DNA of 64,000 nt from Rhodoligotrophos sp. CJ14 (GCF_038811545.1 NZ_CP133319.1:992001-1056000), one strand, 5' to 3'; numbered from the stretch's first letter, positions 35,007-45,529 are shown. Notes: generated by a model not told the origin, from the sequence alone. Numbers and translations are program-made.

Positions 35007-35468
35007 ATGACTGACACCCTGAGCCATGCTTCAGCTTCCGCGCAGCGCGCGGCCGTCGATCGGTTGATCGAAGATTTCGAGCTGCTCGACGACTGGGAAG
35101 AGCGCTATCGCTATCTCATCGAGCTTGGCCGCGATCTGCCTCCCCTCGCTGATGAGCTTCGCACCGGCGAAAACAAGGTGCGCGGCTGCGCAAGCCAGGT
35201 CTGGCTCGCAACCCATGTTGATAAATCGAACCCCACCGACCCCGTGCTCACCTTCGAGGGGGACAGTGACGCGCATATCGTCAAAGGTTTGATTGCGGTG
35301 CTGTTCACCATCTACTCCGGCCTCCATGCTCGCGCAGTTCTTGCCGTTGATCCGCAGGAAGTCTTTTCGAGGCTCGGCCTTCGTGAACACCTGACCCCGC
35401 AGCGGTCCAACGGCTTCTCCGCCATGGTGAGCAGGATCCGCGCCGATGCCCAGGCCGCTCTTGCCTGA
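35007..35468 (+). CDS. sufE: SufE-family sulfur acceptor
   Basis: SufE takes the persulfide from the cysteine desulfurase SufS during iron-sulfur cluster assembly. It has 153 residues, with the active Cys61 in NKVRGCASQVWLA. The N-terminal helix LIEDFELLDDWEERYRYLIELG and AHIVKGLIAVLFTIYSG are typical. It is a stand-alone gene; no sufBCDS is in the window. Confidence 0.93.
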   Translation: MTDTLSHASASAQRAAVDRLIEDFELLDDWEERYRYLIELGRDLPPLADELRTGENKVRGCASQVWLATHVDKSNPTDPVLTFEGDSDAHIVKGLIAVLFTIYSGLHARAVLAVDPQEVFSRLGLREHLTPQRSNGFSAMVSRIRADAQAALA

Positions 35469-35621
35469 CCATCGCAGCCTTCCATCCTTCCCGAGCATGA
35501 TTTCCAACCGATGCGGGGACGCGAGTCCGGCACGCACGGAAAGATCACGCTCATGGAAAACCGAAGACGGCACGCGGGATGCATACGGCAGGCCCGTACT
35601 CGGCGGCATGACTGCTCTGCC

Positions 35622-36458
35622 TCAGAGGCTGGGTCGATACCCCTCAGCGCCCCAGCTCCGTACCGTTGCGCCCTGGCGGCGTTCCGCTCGCCCGATCAGC
35701 CCATAATGACGCGCGAGCTGTGTTAGTGCGATTTGCAGCACGATCTTCGCTGAGCGCGGCGGCCATCCAAAGCTTCGTTCCGCTGCCTCCAGCCCATTCG
35801 CAAGACAGCACACCTCTAGCAATACCCGTGTGAGCTCTGGCCCGATCGCATCGAGCGCCGCATTCAAGCGCGCCTTGGCGGCAATCACAGCATCCTGAAG
35901 CTCGCCTGCCCCTGCCGCTCTCGAATGATGTCCGCCATTGCCAACCACCGAAGCATCCCATCGTGAGGTGATCGAGGGGCTCATGCCGGCCAGCGTGAAA
36001 TCCCGCCGCAATCTCTCCCCGGCTGCCACCTGCTCTGCCGTGATCATCGGCTGCCCGTTTGCATCCTTGCGGCGCGCGAGCCAGGTGAGCGGATTTTCCG
36101 CCGCATTGACCGTCACCTCCTGCCAATTTCCGTCATCCTGCCGGATCCGCTGCCGTCTCAAGAGCTGGTGCTGCGCCTCATAGGGGTCCGCCTTACCCGC
36201 ATTGTGCCGTCGCAACCAAGCGCGGCCAGCTTGTGAGAGTTCGGCGACATCGCCGTCCAGGCAAAGCCAGTCCTTGGCGAGCCAGGCCGATACGATCTCT
36301 CCATCGAGCTCGATGCTGTGTCGCTCCGTCTCAGGCGGCACCAGGCGCCACCCCTCGCGTCCTTCGATGCTCTTCTTCCGGAAGATCCGGGAGCCCGTCG
36401 CCAGTTTCGGAAAAATCCTTTCGGCACTCCGGATGACCTTATGTTCGCTCGCAGCCAT
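35622..36458 (-). CDS. DUF6456-domain protein
   Basis: A protein of about 278 residues with an uncharacterised C-terminal domain common in Rhizobiales (DUF6456: LTWLARRKDANGQPMITAEQVAAGERLRRDF, LTRVLLEVCCLANGLEAAERSFGWPPRSAKIVLQIALTQLARHYG in pieces). The N-terminal part contains a winged-helix-like stretch (GWRLVPPE, ELSQAGRAWLRRH). The ATG at 36458 has GAGGG upstream; an ATG at 36470 overlaps the stop of the next gene (ATGA). It is co-transcribed with the DnaA-domain-IV-like gene. DNA binding is plausible but not shown. Confidence 0.82.
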   Translation of the reverse strand: MAASEHKVIRSAERIFPKLATGSRIFRKKSIEGREGWRLVPPETERHSIELDGEIVSAWLAKDWLCLDGDVAELSQAGRAWLRRHNAGKADPYEAQHQLLRRQRIRQDDGNWQEVTVNAAENPLTWLARRKDANGQPMITAEQVAAGERLRRDFTLAGMSPSITSRWDASVVGNGGHHSRAAGAGELQDAVIAAKARLNAALDAIGPELTRVLLEVCCLANGLEAAERSFGWPPRSAKIVLQIALTQLARHYGLIGRAERRQGATVRSWGAEGYRPSL

Positions 36459-36466
36459 TCTAGCCC

Positions 36467-36907
36467 TCATGCCGACCGAGGCTGCCATGCGGTGGTCCGC
36501 CATCTGTTCAGTGCACTGTCCAGAGCGGTGAGCGCGAGGTCCACATCTGGATCATCCCGCTGATCCTCGATCTGCCGGCAGGCATGCGCGGCTGTCGTGC
36601 GGTCCCGACCAAACAGCCGCCCCACTTCCGTGAGTGTGAGGCCGCAGGAAACATGGGCGAGATACATCGCAATCTGACGCGCCCGCGCCACCCTGGCCTG
36701 GCATCTGGTCGAAGCCGCGAGTTCGGATCGCCGCACGCGATAGGCGCTGCATACGACGAAAATGATGAAGCCGTGCAGCGAAGTGAGTTCCGAGCCGGCG
36801 GTCAATCCTTTTACAGAATGCCCAATCCCTGAACTAAATTTCCCCACACCATCATGGCAATGTATTCTTCCGTATTGCACCACATCAAAGGTTTGAATAC
36901 CGACCAT
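36467..36907 (-). CDS. Stand-alone DnaA domain IV-like helix-turn-helix protein
   Basis: The C-terminal 80 residues closely follow DnaA domain IV, the part of the replication initiator that reads DnaA boxes. Landmarks are ARVARARQIAMYLAH, LTLTEVGRLFGRDRTTAAHACRQIE, with the basic loop and DRTT signature. The AAA+ ATPase domain of DnaA is absent. The protein is up to 146 residues from the ATG at 36907; the first 45 residues look unlike the family and a GTG or TTG further in may be the true start. It is followed directly by a DUF6456 gene, a pairing also seen elsewhere in Rhizobiales. Confidence 0.8.
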   Translation of the reverse strand: MVGIQTFDVVQYGRIHCHDGVGKFSSGIGHSVKGLTAGSELTSLHGFIIFVVCSAYRVRRSELAASTRCQARVARARQIAMYLAHVSCGLTLTEVGRLFGRDRTTAAHACRQIEDQRDDPDVDLALTALDSALNRWRTTAWQPRSA

Positions 36908-36933
36908 TGCTGTTCTCCCGCCGCAACATTTTG

Positions 36934-36965
36934 AATCATCCCAAGACTGTCAGCTCGGGATGATT
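36934..36965. promoter_or_regulatory. Perfect 9-bp inverted repeat between divergent regulators
   Basis: AATCATCCC (36934-36942) and GGGATGATT (36957-36965) are separated by 14 bases, in the 168-base region between the DnaA-like gene and the XRE regulator. A TTACATGTAA palindrome follows at 36974-36983. Together they suggest operators for the flanking regulator. The stem could also fold in RNA, but no T run follows immediately. Confidence 0.5.
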
Positions 36966-37075
36966 TCAATTCTTTACATGTAACCTTAACGCTGAAATTA
37001 TTACCCGATCCAATACGTACGGGGATAAGTTGTAGGCGAGAGATCGCTTATAATACGCGGCAAGGTGCTTGCGAA

Positions 37076-37642
37076 ATGGAGACCAGGATTAGGGAGCTCC
37101 GGCATCGGCGGGGCTGGACCCTCAAGGCCCTGGCCGACCGTTTGTCCACCACACCGCAAACGGTGCAGCGTCTCGAGACAGGGGCCGTCACCCTCTCTAC
37201 AGATTGGCTCGAGCGGTTCGCGCGGGCATTTGGCGTCTCTCCGGCCGAGCTGATCGGTGGCGGCGACCGGCCTGGCATAGAGCTTCTCGGCGAGCTCGGC
37301 CGTAACGGTCAGCTCCATGCAAAACGTCAGGAGGCCGAACGGTTTAGCATTGATGTGCCAGCAATCCAGCCAGTGGCCGTTCGCGTCAGTGAGCCTATCG
37401 GCCCCTACCCCCGCGGATCGATCCTCATTGGCAATCGCCTTGAGGGCCTCGATATGGCAGGAGTTCGTTCATGCGATGCTTTGGTCGCGCTTGACCATGG
37501 CGTCATTCTGTTGCGCCGGGTGATCCGCAGCGGCACCGACGATCGATTTATCCTGGTGCCCTTTTCAGCAGAGGATGACGTGAGTTACGATGTTGCGCCG
37601 CATTGGATTGCGCGCTTGGTGATGCGTATCGATTATCTCTGA
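37076..37642 (+). CDS. XRE-family regulator with S24-like C-terminal domain
   Basis: A phage-repressor-like regulator of 188 residues. The N-terminal helix-turn-helix (residues 4-58) reads IRELRHRRGWTLKALADRL, TTPQTVQRLETG. The C-terminal half (PVAVRVSEPIGPYPRGSILIG, CDALVALDHGVILLRRVI) has the beta fold of the S24/LexA group. It lacks an evident catalytic Ser-Lys pair, so self-cleavage is doubtful. It is divergent from the DnaA-like gene and may control it through the repeat between them. Targets unknown. Confidence 0.85.
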   Translation: METRIRELRHRRGWTLKALADRLSTTPQTVQRLETGAVTLSTDWLERFARAFGVSPAELIGGGDRPGIELLGELGRNGQLHAKRQEAERFSIDVPAIQPVAVRVSEPIGPYPRGSILIGNRLEGLDMAGVRSCDALVALDHGVILLRRVIRSGTDDRFILVPFSAEDDVSYDVAPHWIARLVMRIDYL

Positions 37643-37795
37643 ACAGACAAGAATGGAGGCCACGCTCGATGGAATTCGGAGCGAGAAGCCTGCCGAACCA
37701 ACGATTGGAGAGCTTGGTCGTTCTAACGAGCGATGCACCGTCCGGGCAGCTGCCGATGCTGCGGCGAGGCTGCCGTCTAAGGCCTGGCGATTAGC

Positions 37796-38335
37796 CTACT
37801 GGCTCTGCTCGAAGGCGAGGACCTTCGCCGCTCCGTAGACTGGATTGTCCAACGGCGCATGCAGATCAACGGCGGGAACAAAGGCGTCGTGACAAAGGAT
37901 CATATCGATCCGGTTGCAGTCTGACGACAAGGGCAGCCGTAGCCAGAACTGCACCAGATGCTCTTTCGACGCCCGTGGCCCCCGTACCACGCCCTGCGCT
38001 GGCCTCCCGGTGCCGACCACCCGCTCATAAGCCGAAACCCAGTAGTCTCGCCGATCGCCCCAATCCAGCTCGTCGAGATAGAGGCCCGTGATCTCCCGCT
38101 CATAGATGTCGCGCAGCCTTGTGCCGGCAAGCCGCACCCTGAAACGCTGATCATCGCGTGTCACGTCGATCAGGCTGATACCGGGAAGCAGTTTGGGAAA
38201 ATGAGCCGGATTGATATCACATCGTGCTGGAAGCGGCCTGTCACCGCTGCGGGCACTCCAGTAATCATACAACTGCCGCTGCTCTGAGACGATCAGCTGT
38301 GCCCTGAATGTGTCGTGTGTGGATCCCGAACCCAA
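37796..38335 (-). CDS. PAS-domain protein (PAS_5 type)
   Basis: A 179-residue cytoplasmic protein made almost wholly of one PAS-like sensor domain of the family frequent in Alphaproteobacteria (LYDYWSARSGDRPLPARCDINPAHFPKLLPGISLIDV in pieces, FRVRLAGTRLRDIYEREITG, LDELDWGDRRDYWVSAYERVV). No output domain is present. It stands alone; ligand and partner are unknown. Confidence 0.85.
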   Translation of the reverse strand: MGSGSTHDTFRAQLIVSEQRQLYDYWSARSGDRPLPARCDINPAHFPKLLPGISLIDVTRDDQRFRVRLAGTRLRDIYEREITGLYLDELDWGDRRDYWVSAYERVVGTGRPAQGVVRGPRASKEHLVQFWLRLPLSSDCNRIDMILCHDAFVPAVDLHAPLDNPVYGAAKVLAFEQSQ

Positions 38336-38436
38336 GGCAGTTCCCGCTCAACGAATCAGTAAGACACCCTCTGGGAATCCTTATGAATCGGTTAGCGGAC
38401 GAGCACAAGTCCCAACCGTTTGTGAGCAGGGCGGTA

Positions 38437-38460
38437 TGGGCCCGGATGCAACCGGGCCCA
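38437..38460 (-). terminator. Probable terminator hairpin after gcdH
   Basis: A perfect 9-base stem TGGGCCCGG / CCGGGCCCA with a six-base loop starts six bases beyond the gcdH stop. It has no T run on the minus strand, so it may stall rather than end transcription by itself. It separates gcdH from the PAS gene. Confidence 0.5.
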
Positions 38461-38466
38461 GCTTGT

Positions 38467-39696
38467 TTATTGAAACGCCTGGATACCCGTCTGAGCCCGG
38501 CCGAGAATTAATGCGTGTACGTCGTGCGTGCCTTCGTAGGTATTCACGGTCTCGAGATTGACCAGATGGCGGATGACGTGGAACTCATCCGAGATCCCGT
38601 TCCCGCCATGCATGTCGCGGGCCATCCGCGCAATCTCCAGCGCCTTGCCGCAATTATTCCGCTTGAGCAGCGAGATGGCCGGCGGAGCTGCACGCCCCTC
38701 CTCCAGTGCCCGGCCCAGAGCCAGCGCCGCATGCAGGCCGAGCGTGATCTCGGTCTGCATGTCCGCGAGCTTTTTCTGGATCAGCTGGTTTGCGGCGAGC
38801 GGCTTTCCGAACTGGTGACGGTCAAGCGTATATTGCCGCGCGGCGTGCCAGCAGAACTCTGCAGCCCCCATCGCGCCCCAGGCGATGCCGTAACGCGCCT
38901 TGTTCAGGCAGCCGAACGGCCCCGACAATCCCTTGGCATTGGGCAGCAGATTCGCCTCGGGGATGAAGCAGTCCTCAAGCACGATCTCGCCGGTGATTGA
39001 TGCCCGCAGCGAAAACTTGCCCTCGATCGTCGGTGTTGAGAAACCTTTCGTCCCCCGTTCGACGACAAACCCGCGAATCCCCTCATCTTCGAGCTTCGCC
39101 CAGACCACAGCCACATCGGCGACGGGCGCATTGGAGATCCACATCTTGGCCCCATTGAGCACGAAGCCGTTACCATCGCGGCGAGCGCGCGTCTTCATAC
39201 CACCGGGGTCCGAACCGGCATCTGGCTCCGTCAAACCGAAACAGCCGATGAATTCGCCGGAGGCCAGCTTGGGCAGATACTTGCGACGCTGCTCTTCCGT
39301 GCCATAGGCAAAGATCGGGTGCATCACCAGCGAGTTCTGCACGCTCATCGTCGACCGGTAGCCTGAATCGATGCGCTCGATTTCCCGTGCCGCAAGCCCA
39401 TAGGCCACATAGTTGAGCCCCGCCCCGCCATATTCCTCAGGGATCATCACGCCCAGCAGGCCGAGCTCGCCGAGCTCGTTCACCACCTCCCGGTCGAACC
39501 GCTCTTCGCGGAAGGCCGACTGGATGCGCGGCATCAGCTTGGCTTCCGCATAGCTGCGCACGCTGTCACGGATCATCCGCTCTTCTTCGTTCAGCGAATG
39601 CTCGAGGCCGAGCGGATCCTGCCAATCAAATGGCACCTTGTCGTGATCAACGCTCGCCGGCTTGGCTCCCGCCTGGCTGCGCAGGGCTTGGCTCAT
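38467..39696 (-). CDS. gcdH: Acyl-CoA dehydrogenase, glutaryl-CoA dehydrogenase type
   Basis: A flavin enzyme that oxidises and decarboxylates glutaryl-CoA to crotonyl-CoA in lysine and aromatic degradation. The ATG at 39696 has GGAG six bases upstream and gives 409 residues. Landmarks are [32 protein letters not shown] (in pieces), [51 protein letters not shown] and the catalytic Glu388 in [17 protein letters not shown]. The FGCLN-ARYGI segment is typical of glutaryl-CoA dehydrogenase rather than other acyl-CoA dehydrogenases. It ends at a strong hairpin. Confidence 0.9.
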   Translation of the reverse strand: MSQALRSQAGAKPASVDHDKVPFDWQDPLGLEHSLNEEERMIRDSVRSYAEAKLMPRIQSAFREERFDREVVNELGELGLLGVMIPEEYGGAGLNYVAYGLAAREIERIDSGYRSTMSVQNSLVMHPIFAYGTEEQRRKYLPKLASGEFIGCFGLTEPDAGSDPGGMKTRARRDGNGFVLNGAKMWISNAPVADVAVVWAKLEDEGIRGFVVERGTKGFSTPTIEGKFSLRASITGEIVLEDCFIPEANLLPNAKGLSGPFGCLNKARYGIAWGAMGAAEFCWHAARQYTLDRHQFGKPLAANQLIQKKLADMQTEITLGLHAALALGRALEEGRAAPPAISLLKRNNCGKALEIARMARDMHGGNGISDEFHVIRHLVNLETVNTYEGTHDVHALILGRAQTGIQAFQ

Positions 39697-39715
39697 CTGT
39701 TTCTCCAATCGGACT

Positions 39716-41808
39716 TCATTCTGCTCGCGACGTTATCGTGCAAGCGAAGGCATAGATCAACGCCACTTCTTTCAACCGGTCGAATCGTCCCGCCGCACCT
39801 GCGTGTCCCGCCTCCATATTGGTTCGGAACAGCAGCAGGCTATCGTCGGTCTTGGTTGCCCTAAGCCTTGCCACCCATTTGGCCGGTTCCCAATAGGTAA
39901 CCCGCGGATCCGTCAGGCCCGCCAGCGCGAGAATATGGGGATAGGCTTGCGCCCGCACATTCTCATAGGGGCTATAGGACAGAATATAGCGAAAATCTTC
40001 TTCCGATGCGATCGGATTACCCCATTCCGGCCATTCCGGCGGCGTCAGCGGCAGGCTGGCGTCGAGCATCGTATTGAGCACATCCACGAACGGCACCTCG
40101 GCAATGATGCCGCGGAAAAGCTCGGGCGCCATATTGGCAACGGCCCCCATCAGCATGCCGCCCGCGCTTCCACCCAAGGCGACGATATTGCCCTGGCTCG
40201 TATAGCCCTCTCGGATCAGGTGTTTTGCAGCGGCGATGAAGTCCTTGAAGGTGTTTTTCTTCTTGAGATGCTTGCCGCTGCGATACCAGCGATACCCTTT
40301 GTCCTTGCCGCCGCGTATATGCGCGATTGCATAGATGAAGCCGCGGTCGACCAGCGACAACCAATTTGCATTGAACGCGGCCGGAATGGTGATGCCATAG
40401 GCACCATAGCCATAGAGAAGACAGGGCGCTGAGCCATCGAGAGGCGTGTCCTTGGCATAGAGCAAGGAGACCGGCACCAGCTCGCCATCCTCCGCCGGCG
40501 CGAACAGCCGCCGCGTCAAGTAACGCGCGGGGTCATGGCCGCTCGGCACCTCCTGGGTCTTGCGCAGCACCCTTTGCCGCGATGCCATGTCATAGTCGAA
40601 CACCTGTCCTGGTGTGGTCATCGACGAATAGGTGAAGCGCAGCGTGGTCGTCTCATATTCGAGGTTTTCGCCAAGACCGAGCGCATAGGCCTCTTCCGCG
40701 AATGTGATGGCATGTTCCGCACCGCTGGCGAATTCGCGGATGACGATCCGCGGCAGCCCTTCATAGCGTTCAAGCCGCACCAGATGCGCCTTGAACGGCA
40801 GAATCCCAAGAATGAACCGCCCCTCTTCATGCGGGATCAGCTCGCGCCAGTTCTCCCGGCCGGGCGCATCGATGGGGGCCTCGACCACCTTGAAATCCTC
40901 GGCACCATTCGAATTCGTGAGAATGACAAGCCGGTCCTCATGATGCTCGACGGAATATTCATGGCCCGTCTCGCGCGGCGAGATCAGCACCGGCGCCAGA
41001 TCTGGAGCCTGCGCATCGATGAGATAGACTTCGGATGTCTGGTGATCATGCGCATTGATCTTGATGAAGCGCTGGCTCTGCGTCTCGCCGACCCCCACGA
41101 AGAATCCGGGATCCTGCTCTTCATAAACCAGAATGTCTTGGTCACCCGGTGTTCCCAGCCTGTGCCGGTAAACCCGGCATGGCTGATGGCGTTCATTATT
41201 CCACGTATAAAACAGCGTCTTGCCGTCGCTGGCCCAAACGGCGCCGCCCGTTGTGTTGCGGATGACATCCTCCAAATCGCGTCCGGTCTCGGTATCCCTG
41301 ATGCGGATCGTATAATATTCGCCACCCGTCTCATCGAAACCATAAGCCACCAGCTTATGATCGGGGCTGTGCGAGACCCCGCCGAACCGGAAGAAGGCGC
41401 GGTCTTCGCTTAGACTGTGGCCATCCAGCAAAACCTCGACGGGACCACCCTCGCGGGGCTGCCGGCAATAGGCCGGATGCTCCGCGCCCGTCTCATAGCG
41501 GAAGAAAAATAGGCAAACGGCCCATCCGGCGCCGGCACACCTGAATCATCCTCTTTGATCCGCCCGCGCAACTCGCGATAGAGCCTGTCGCGAAAACCTT
41601 CCACATGGGCGAGCTCTGCTTCTGCATGGGCGTTCTCCGCTGCGAGATAGGCCCGGATTTCGGGATCGAGCGCCCCCGGATCTCGCATCACCTCCTGCCA
41701 ATTCTCCGCCCGTAGCCAGTGAAAGGGATCCTCGAGCGTCACATCATGGATCTGGGTCACATGGGGATGTTTAGGCGCGCTAAGCGCTTGGGCAGTTTGC
41801 AAAGTCAT
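39716..41808 (-). pseudogene. ptrB: Oligopeptidase B / prolyl oligopeptidase S9A, frameshifted
   Basis: Oligopeptidase B cuts short peptides after Arg or Lys. The N-terminal frame (from about 41808, MTLQTAQALSAPKHPHVTQ) carries PFHWLRAENWQEV and RGRIKEDDSGVPAPDGPFAYF. It then shifts in a run of five T (about 41508-41512, read on the minus strand), and the frame ending at 39716 continues with the expected RYETGAEHPAYCR. The larger fragment keeps the whole catalytic domain: Ser in ALGGSAGGMLMGAV, Asp in GLTDPRVTYWEPAKWVA and His in MEAGHAGAAGRF. One added T restores a full protein, so this is either a true pseudogene or a homopolymer sequencing error. Confidence 0.85.
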
Positions 41809-41955
41809 AGGGCAGGTGTCTTCCAGAAGCCGGCCCTGTTTGGGGCACCCTTCAGGGATCGGCGGAATGAGATTGACGCGAATGTCCAAGGTCCGGTTTT
41901 CGGATCTAGCGATATCTTCTAATGGAGCCGCGGGCTGCGAGGATAACTTGGTCCT

Positions 41956-42378
41956 TTACTCCTGCGACGGCTCTTCCGGTTTGAGCTTGAGGGCGGTCCC
42001 GTTCATGCAATAGCGCAGGCCCGTTGGCTGCGGGCCATCCGGAAACACATGCCCGAGATGTGCACCGCAATTTGCGCACCGCACTTCGGTGCGCACCATG
42101 AAATGCGACCGATCCTCATGTTCCGCCACCGCCTCATCGGCGATCGGCTCATAGAAGCTCGGCCATCCCGAGCCCGATTCGTATTTGGTCTTGGATTCGA
42201 ACAGCGGCGCGCCACAGCACACGCAGGTATAGACCCCCTGCCGCTTCTCGAAATTATACGGGTGGCTGAACGGCGGTTCCGTGCCGCAAGACCTGGTCAC
42301 CGCAAACTGCTCCGGCGTCAGCTCGGCGCGCCACTCCGCGTCGGTTTTTTTGATTTTCGGCTGCTTCGGATCGGACAT
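41956..42378 (-). CDS. msrB: Peptide methionine-R-sulfoxide reductase MsrB
   Basis: Repairs R-methionine sulfoxide in proteins. The ATG at 42378 gives 140 residues. Zinc Cys pairs are present (TCVCCG at 51-56 and CANCG at 101-105), and the catalytic Cys124 is in [14 protein letters not shown] and [10 protein letters not shown] are invariant family segments. Cys31 in [18 protein letters not shown] may be the resolving cysteine. The start has AGG about seven bases upstream. It is followed by the frameshifted peptidase and preceded by the MaoC gene on the same strand. Confidence 0.95.
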   Translation of the reverse strand: MSDPKQPKIKKTDAEWRAELTPEQFAVTRSCGTEPPFSHPYNFEKRQGVYTCVCCGAPLFESKTKYESGSGWPSFYEPIADEAVAEHEDRSHFMVRTEVRCANCGAHLGHVFPDGPQPTGLRYCMNGTALKLKPEEPSQE

Positions 42379-42416
42379 GACAGGACCTTTTCGGACGTAT
42401 CTCGGCAAACGACGCC

Positions 42417-42869
42417 TTATTCGTAGAATATGGTGAGCAATTCGGCGATGGCCACCGGCTTCTTCACGCCCTCACGCTCCACGGTGAATTCGGAAACGGT
42501 CCGCAGCGAGCTGCTGCTCAACACCGCCTTGGCCAGCGTCACCCGCCCACGCAACCTCGTATTCACGGGCACCACCCCAGTGAAACGCAGTCGGTTGGCC
42601 CCCAGGTTGATCAATCGCTTCACCGAGGTCACCGTAAAGATCTGGCTGGTAAAATACGGGATCAGCGACAGCGTGAGATAGCCATGGGCAATCGGCTCCA
42701 TGTCGAGCTCGGCCCGCGTCCGCTCTGGATCCACATGGATCCATTGGTGGTCATCGGTCGCATCCGCAAACCGGTTGATCCGGTCCTGCGTCATGGTGAG
42801 CCAGTCGCTCACGCCAATTTCCGTTCCTTGATCTGCCGCAAGGTCGGCCAGCGTCGGATAGATCTTCAT
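42417..42869 (-). CDS. MaoC-family (R)-specific enoyl hydratase-like protein
   Basis: A hot-dog-fold hydratase of 150 residues from the ATG at 42869. The catalytic pair Asp40 and His45 lies in [30 protein letters not shown]-like sequence ([15 protein letters not shown]) and [12 protein letters not shown]-like ([15 protein letters not shown]) are typical of the NodN/MaoC group. It could hydrate enoyl-CoA in fatty acid or polyhydroxyalkanoate metabolism; the substrate is not readable here. It lies 38 bases upstream of msrB on the same strand. Confidence 0.9.
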   Translation of the reverse strand: MKIYPTLADLAADQGTEIGVSDWLTMTQDRINRFADATDDHQWIHVDPERTRAELDMEPIAHGYLTLSLIPYFTSQIFTVTSVKRLINLGANRLRFTGVVPVNTRLRGRVTLAKAVLSSSSLRTVSEFTVEREGVKKPVAIAELLTIFYE

Positions 42870-43168
42870 GAAGTCCTGTCCAGGGCAGGTGAGAATGGTG
42901 GACCGATACTCAAGGATCGGCCCTCTGAACAGCCCCTTGTTGCCTTTCCTCATTCATCAGCCTTCTTGAGCGCCGATCGTGAGCTGCTGCTCGAATCTGT
43001 CATATGCGGCGCCGAATGCCGTTGGCTCAGCAAAACCTGTTGGATATAAGAGCCCGAATTATCTCGATCGCGCTTGATTGCTGACTGAGCGCATGGGAAT
43101 GCCCATGCCTTTGCGCCTCATTTTGCGGATCGACACTTTGCAATTGCCGAGAGGGGAAAGAAGCTCAC
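42870..43168. promoter_or_regulatory. Divergent intergenic region upstream of mrp operon
   Basis: This 299-base gap lies between the MaoC gene (minus) and mrpA (plus). A small perfect hairpin GCATGGG-AATG-CCCATGC (43091-43108) lies in the likely mrp leader. GATATAAG near 43043 could be a -10 element. AGGGGAAAG before the mrpA ATG is a good ribosome-binding site. No gene was seen. Confidence 0.45.
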
Positions 43169-45529
43169 ATGTTGTCCGCCATCATCTCATGCTTCGTCGT
43201 GGCGGGCATCGCTCCCCTCGTATCGCGCGCGGCCGGCAGGACGGCAGGCTGGTTTCTGGCCCTGTTGCCGGTCGCGCTCCTCATTTATTTCATGGGCTTC
43301 ATTCCAGAGATTGCCGGCGGCAATGTCATCACCGAATCGCTCGCCTGGCTGCCCCAGCTGGACATCGCCCTTTCCTTTCGCCTGGACGGCCTCAGTCTGG
43401 TCTTTGCGCTTCTGATCACCGGCATTGGTGCGCTGATCGTCATTTACGCCGGTGCCTATCTCGAGGAAAATCCGCGCCGCGGCGGCTTTCTCTGCGTGCT
43501 GCTGATGTTCATGGGCTCCATGCTGGGCCTGGTCCTGGCGGACAACATCGCCCCCTTCTTCATCTTCTGGGAGCTCACCTCGATCACCTCTTTCCTGCTC
43601 ATCGGCTTCGACCATGCGCGCGCCGCCTCCCGTCGGGCCGCGGTACAGGCCTTGATCGTCACTGGTGGCGGGGGCCTGATCTTGATGGCGGGTCTGATCG
43701 CGATGGGGCTCACCACGGGAGGCTGGGAGCTTTCCCATCTCAATGCGCAAGGAGAACTGCTCAAGGGCGATCCCCTCTATGCCACCTTCCTCATCCTGGT
43801 CCTGTTCGGAGCCTTCACCAAATCGGCGCAGGTGCCCTTTCACTTCTGGCTACCCAATGCCATGGAGGCGCCAACCCCGGTCAGCGCCTATCTCCATTCC
43901 GCGACCATGGTGAAGGCGGGCGTCTATTTATTGATGCGGCTCACCCCCGCGCTCGGCGGAACCGAGCTCTGGACCACCCTGCTTGTCGCCTTTGGTGCCG
44001 TCACCCTGCTGGTTGGTGCTGTGCTTTCGATCCGGCAGACCGATCTTAAGCTCATACTCGCCTATACCACCGTCGCCTCGCTTGGCCTTTTGGTCATGCT
44101 ACTCGGCCTTGGGATGGAATCCGCCATCGAGGCCGCAGCGCTCTATCTCGTTGCCCATGCCCTGTTCAAGGGCGCCTTGTTCATGATTGCGGGCATCATC
44201 GACCATGAGACGCACACGCGTGATATCACCATTCTCGGTGGCCTTCGCCAGGCGATGCCCTTCACCTTCGTCGTCGGCATCATTGCCGCGCTCTCGATGT
44301 CCGGGCTTCCGCCGCTGCTTGGCTTTATCGCGAAAGAGACGATCTATGCAGCCGGTGAGTTCGGCCCCGCCACCATCATCATGCTTCTGGGCAATGCGCT
44401 CATGGTGGCTGCAGCCCTGGCGGTCGTCTGGACACCATTTTCCGGAACCCTCCCCAATGTTCCTGCTCTGCCGCATGAGGCCTCGCCTGCCCTGATCATC
44501 GGCCCGGCCTTGCTCGCGCTTGCCGGGCTCTTCGCCGGCGCGTTCCCCGGCCCTTTTGGTGATGCCTTTGCATCCGGAATGACCGGCGCGATTATTGGCC
44601 GCCCCGTGTCCCTCGAGCTGGCGATCTGGCATGGGCTGAACCTGCCACTCCTTTTGAGCTTGATTACCCTGATACTGGGTCTTGCGGCCTATATCCTGCT
44701 GCCTCGCCTGCGCGCAGTGATCACCGCGGGTCTTTCAAGTCTCGGCTGGACGGCCGACCAGCTCTATGATGTGGCGCTTGCTGGCCTCGTGCGGCTGACC
44801 CGCCTCGTGGTCCGCATCATCCAGCCCGGCCGGCTTCGGGTCTACATGCTGATGACCTTTACCGTCCTCGCGCTGGCCCTGCTGCTTCCCATTCTAGTCT
44901 ACGGCGTTCCCCTGGCAGCGCCGCTGGTCGAGCCACAGAAGCTTGTTCCCAATCTGCACGCCATCGCGATCATGATCCTTGGCCTGTCTGGCGCCGCAGC
45001 GGTCGTCGTGGTGAAGAGCCGTCTCAACGCGATCATTGCGCTCGGTGTTCAAGGCGTCGCGATCGCCCTCCTCTTCCTCATTTACGGCGCGCCAGACCTC
45101 GCCTTCACCCAGTTCATGGTCGAGATCCTGTCCGTTGTGATCCTGACCCTGGTGATGACCCGTCTGCGGCTCGATCTGCGCGATCGCCGCGGCCTGACGG
45201 ATCGCGTCGTTCATGGTGCGATTGCCCTCGCTGTGGCCGTCGGAATAGGCGTCACCCTGATCTCGCTCACCCAACAGCCGCTCGACCTCGCGCTCTCCAC
45301 ATTCTTTGCCGAGAACAGCGTGCCCGCGGCCCATGGCCACAATATCGTGAACGTGATCCTGGTCGACTTCCGCGGCCTCGATACGCTCGGCGAAATCACC
45401 GTCGTGCTCATGTCGGGGCTGGCAGCCCTGGCCTTAATCCGAATGCGTCATCGCAGGTCCAGTCCGGCGGGCACCACTGCGGCAGAAGCCACCGCGGCGA
45501 ATGAAAGGCCATCCTCATGCGCACGGTAA
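43169..45529 (+). CDS. mrpA: Na+/H+ antiporter subunit MrpA
   Basis: MrpA is the largest subunit of the seven-part Mrp cation/proton antiporter, related to NuoL. It has 786 residues and about twenty membrane segments. It includes the proton-path [17 protein letters not shown] with its Glu and [35 protein letters not shown] (in pieces). The C-terminal part from about residue 590 carries the MrpA-specific extension ([34 protein letters not shown] in pieces). It heads an operon with all seven genes overlapping or nearly touching. Confidence 0.94.
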   Translation: MLSAIISCFVVAGIAPLVSRAAGRTAGWFLALLPVALLIYFMGFIPEIAGGNVITESLAWLPQLDIALSFRLDGLSLVFALLITGIGALIVIYAGAYLEENPRRGGFLCVLLMFMGSMLGLVLADNIAPFFIFWELTSITSFLLIGFDHARAASRRAAVQALIVTGGGGLILMAGLIAMGLTTGGWELSHLNAQGELLKGDPLYATFLILVLFGAFTKSAQVPFHFWLPNAMEAPTPVSAYLHSATMVKAGVYLLMRLTPALGGTELWTTLLVAFGAVTLLVGAVLSIRQTDLKLILAYTTVASLGLLVMLLGLGMESAIEAAALYLVAHALFKGALFMIAGIIDHETHTRDITILGGLRQAMPFTFVVGIIAALSMSGLPPLLGFIAKETIYAAGEFGPATIIMLLGNALMVAAALAVVWTPFSGTLPNVPALPHEASPALIIGPALLALAGLFAGAFPGPFGDAFASGMTGAIIGRPVSLELAIWHGLNLPLLLSLITLILGLAAYILLPRLRAVITAGLSSLGWTADQLYDVALAGLVRLTRLVVRIIQPGRLRVYMLMTFTVLALALLLPILVYGVPLAAPLVEPQKLVPNLHAIAIMILGLSGAAAVVVVKSRLNAIIALGVQGVAIALLFLIYGAPDLAFTQFMVEILSVVILTLVMTRLRLDLRDRRGLTDRVVHGAIALAVAVGIGVTLISLTQQPLDLALSTFFAENSVPAAHGHNIVNVILVDFRGLDTLGEITVVLMSGLAALALIRMRHRRSSPAGTTAAEATAANERPSSCAR

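Noticed and set aside
43078-44049. A 323-codon frame overlapping the start of mrpA in another frame
   Set aside because: It overlaps the well-supported mrpA gene and its translation is Arg/His-rich with no membrane pattern or known domain.
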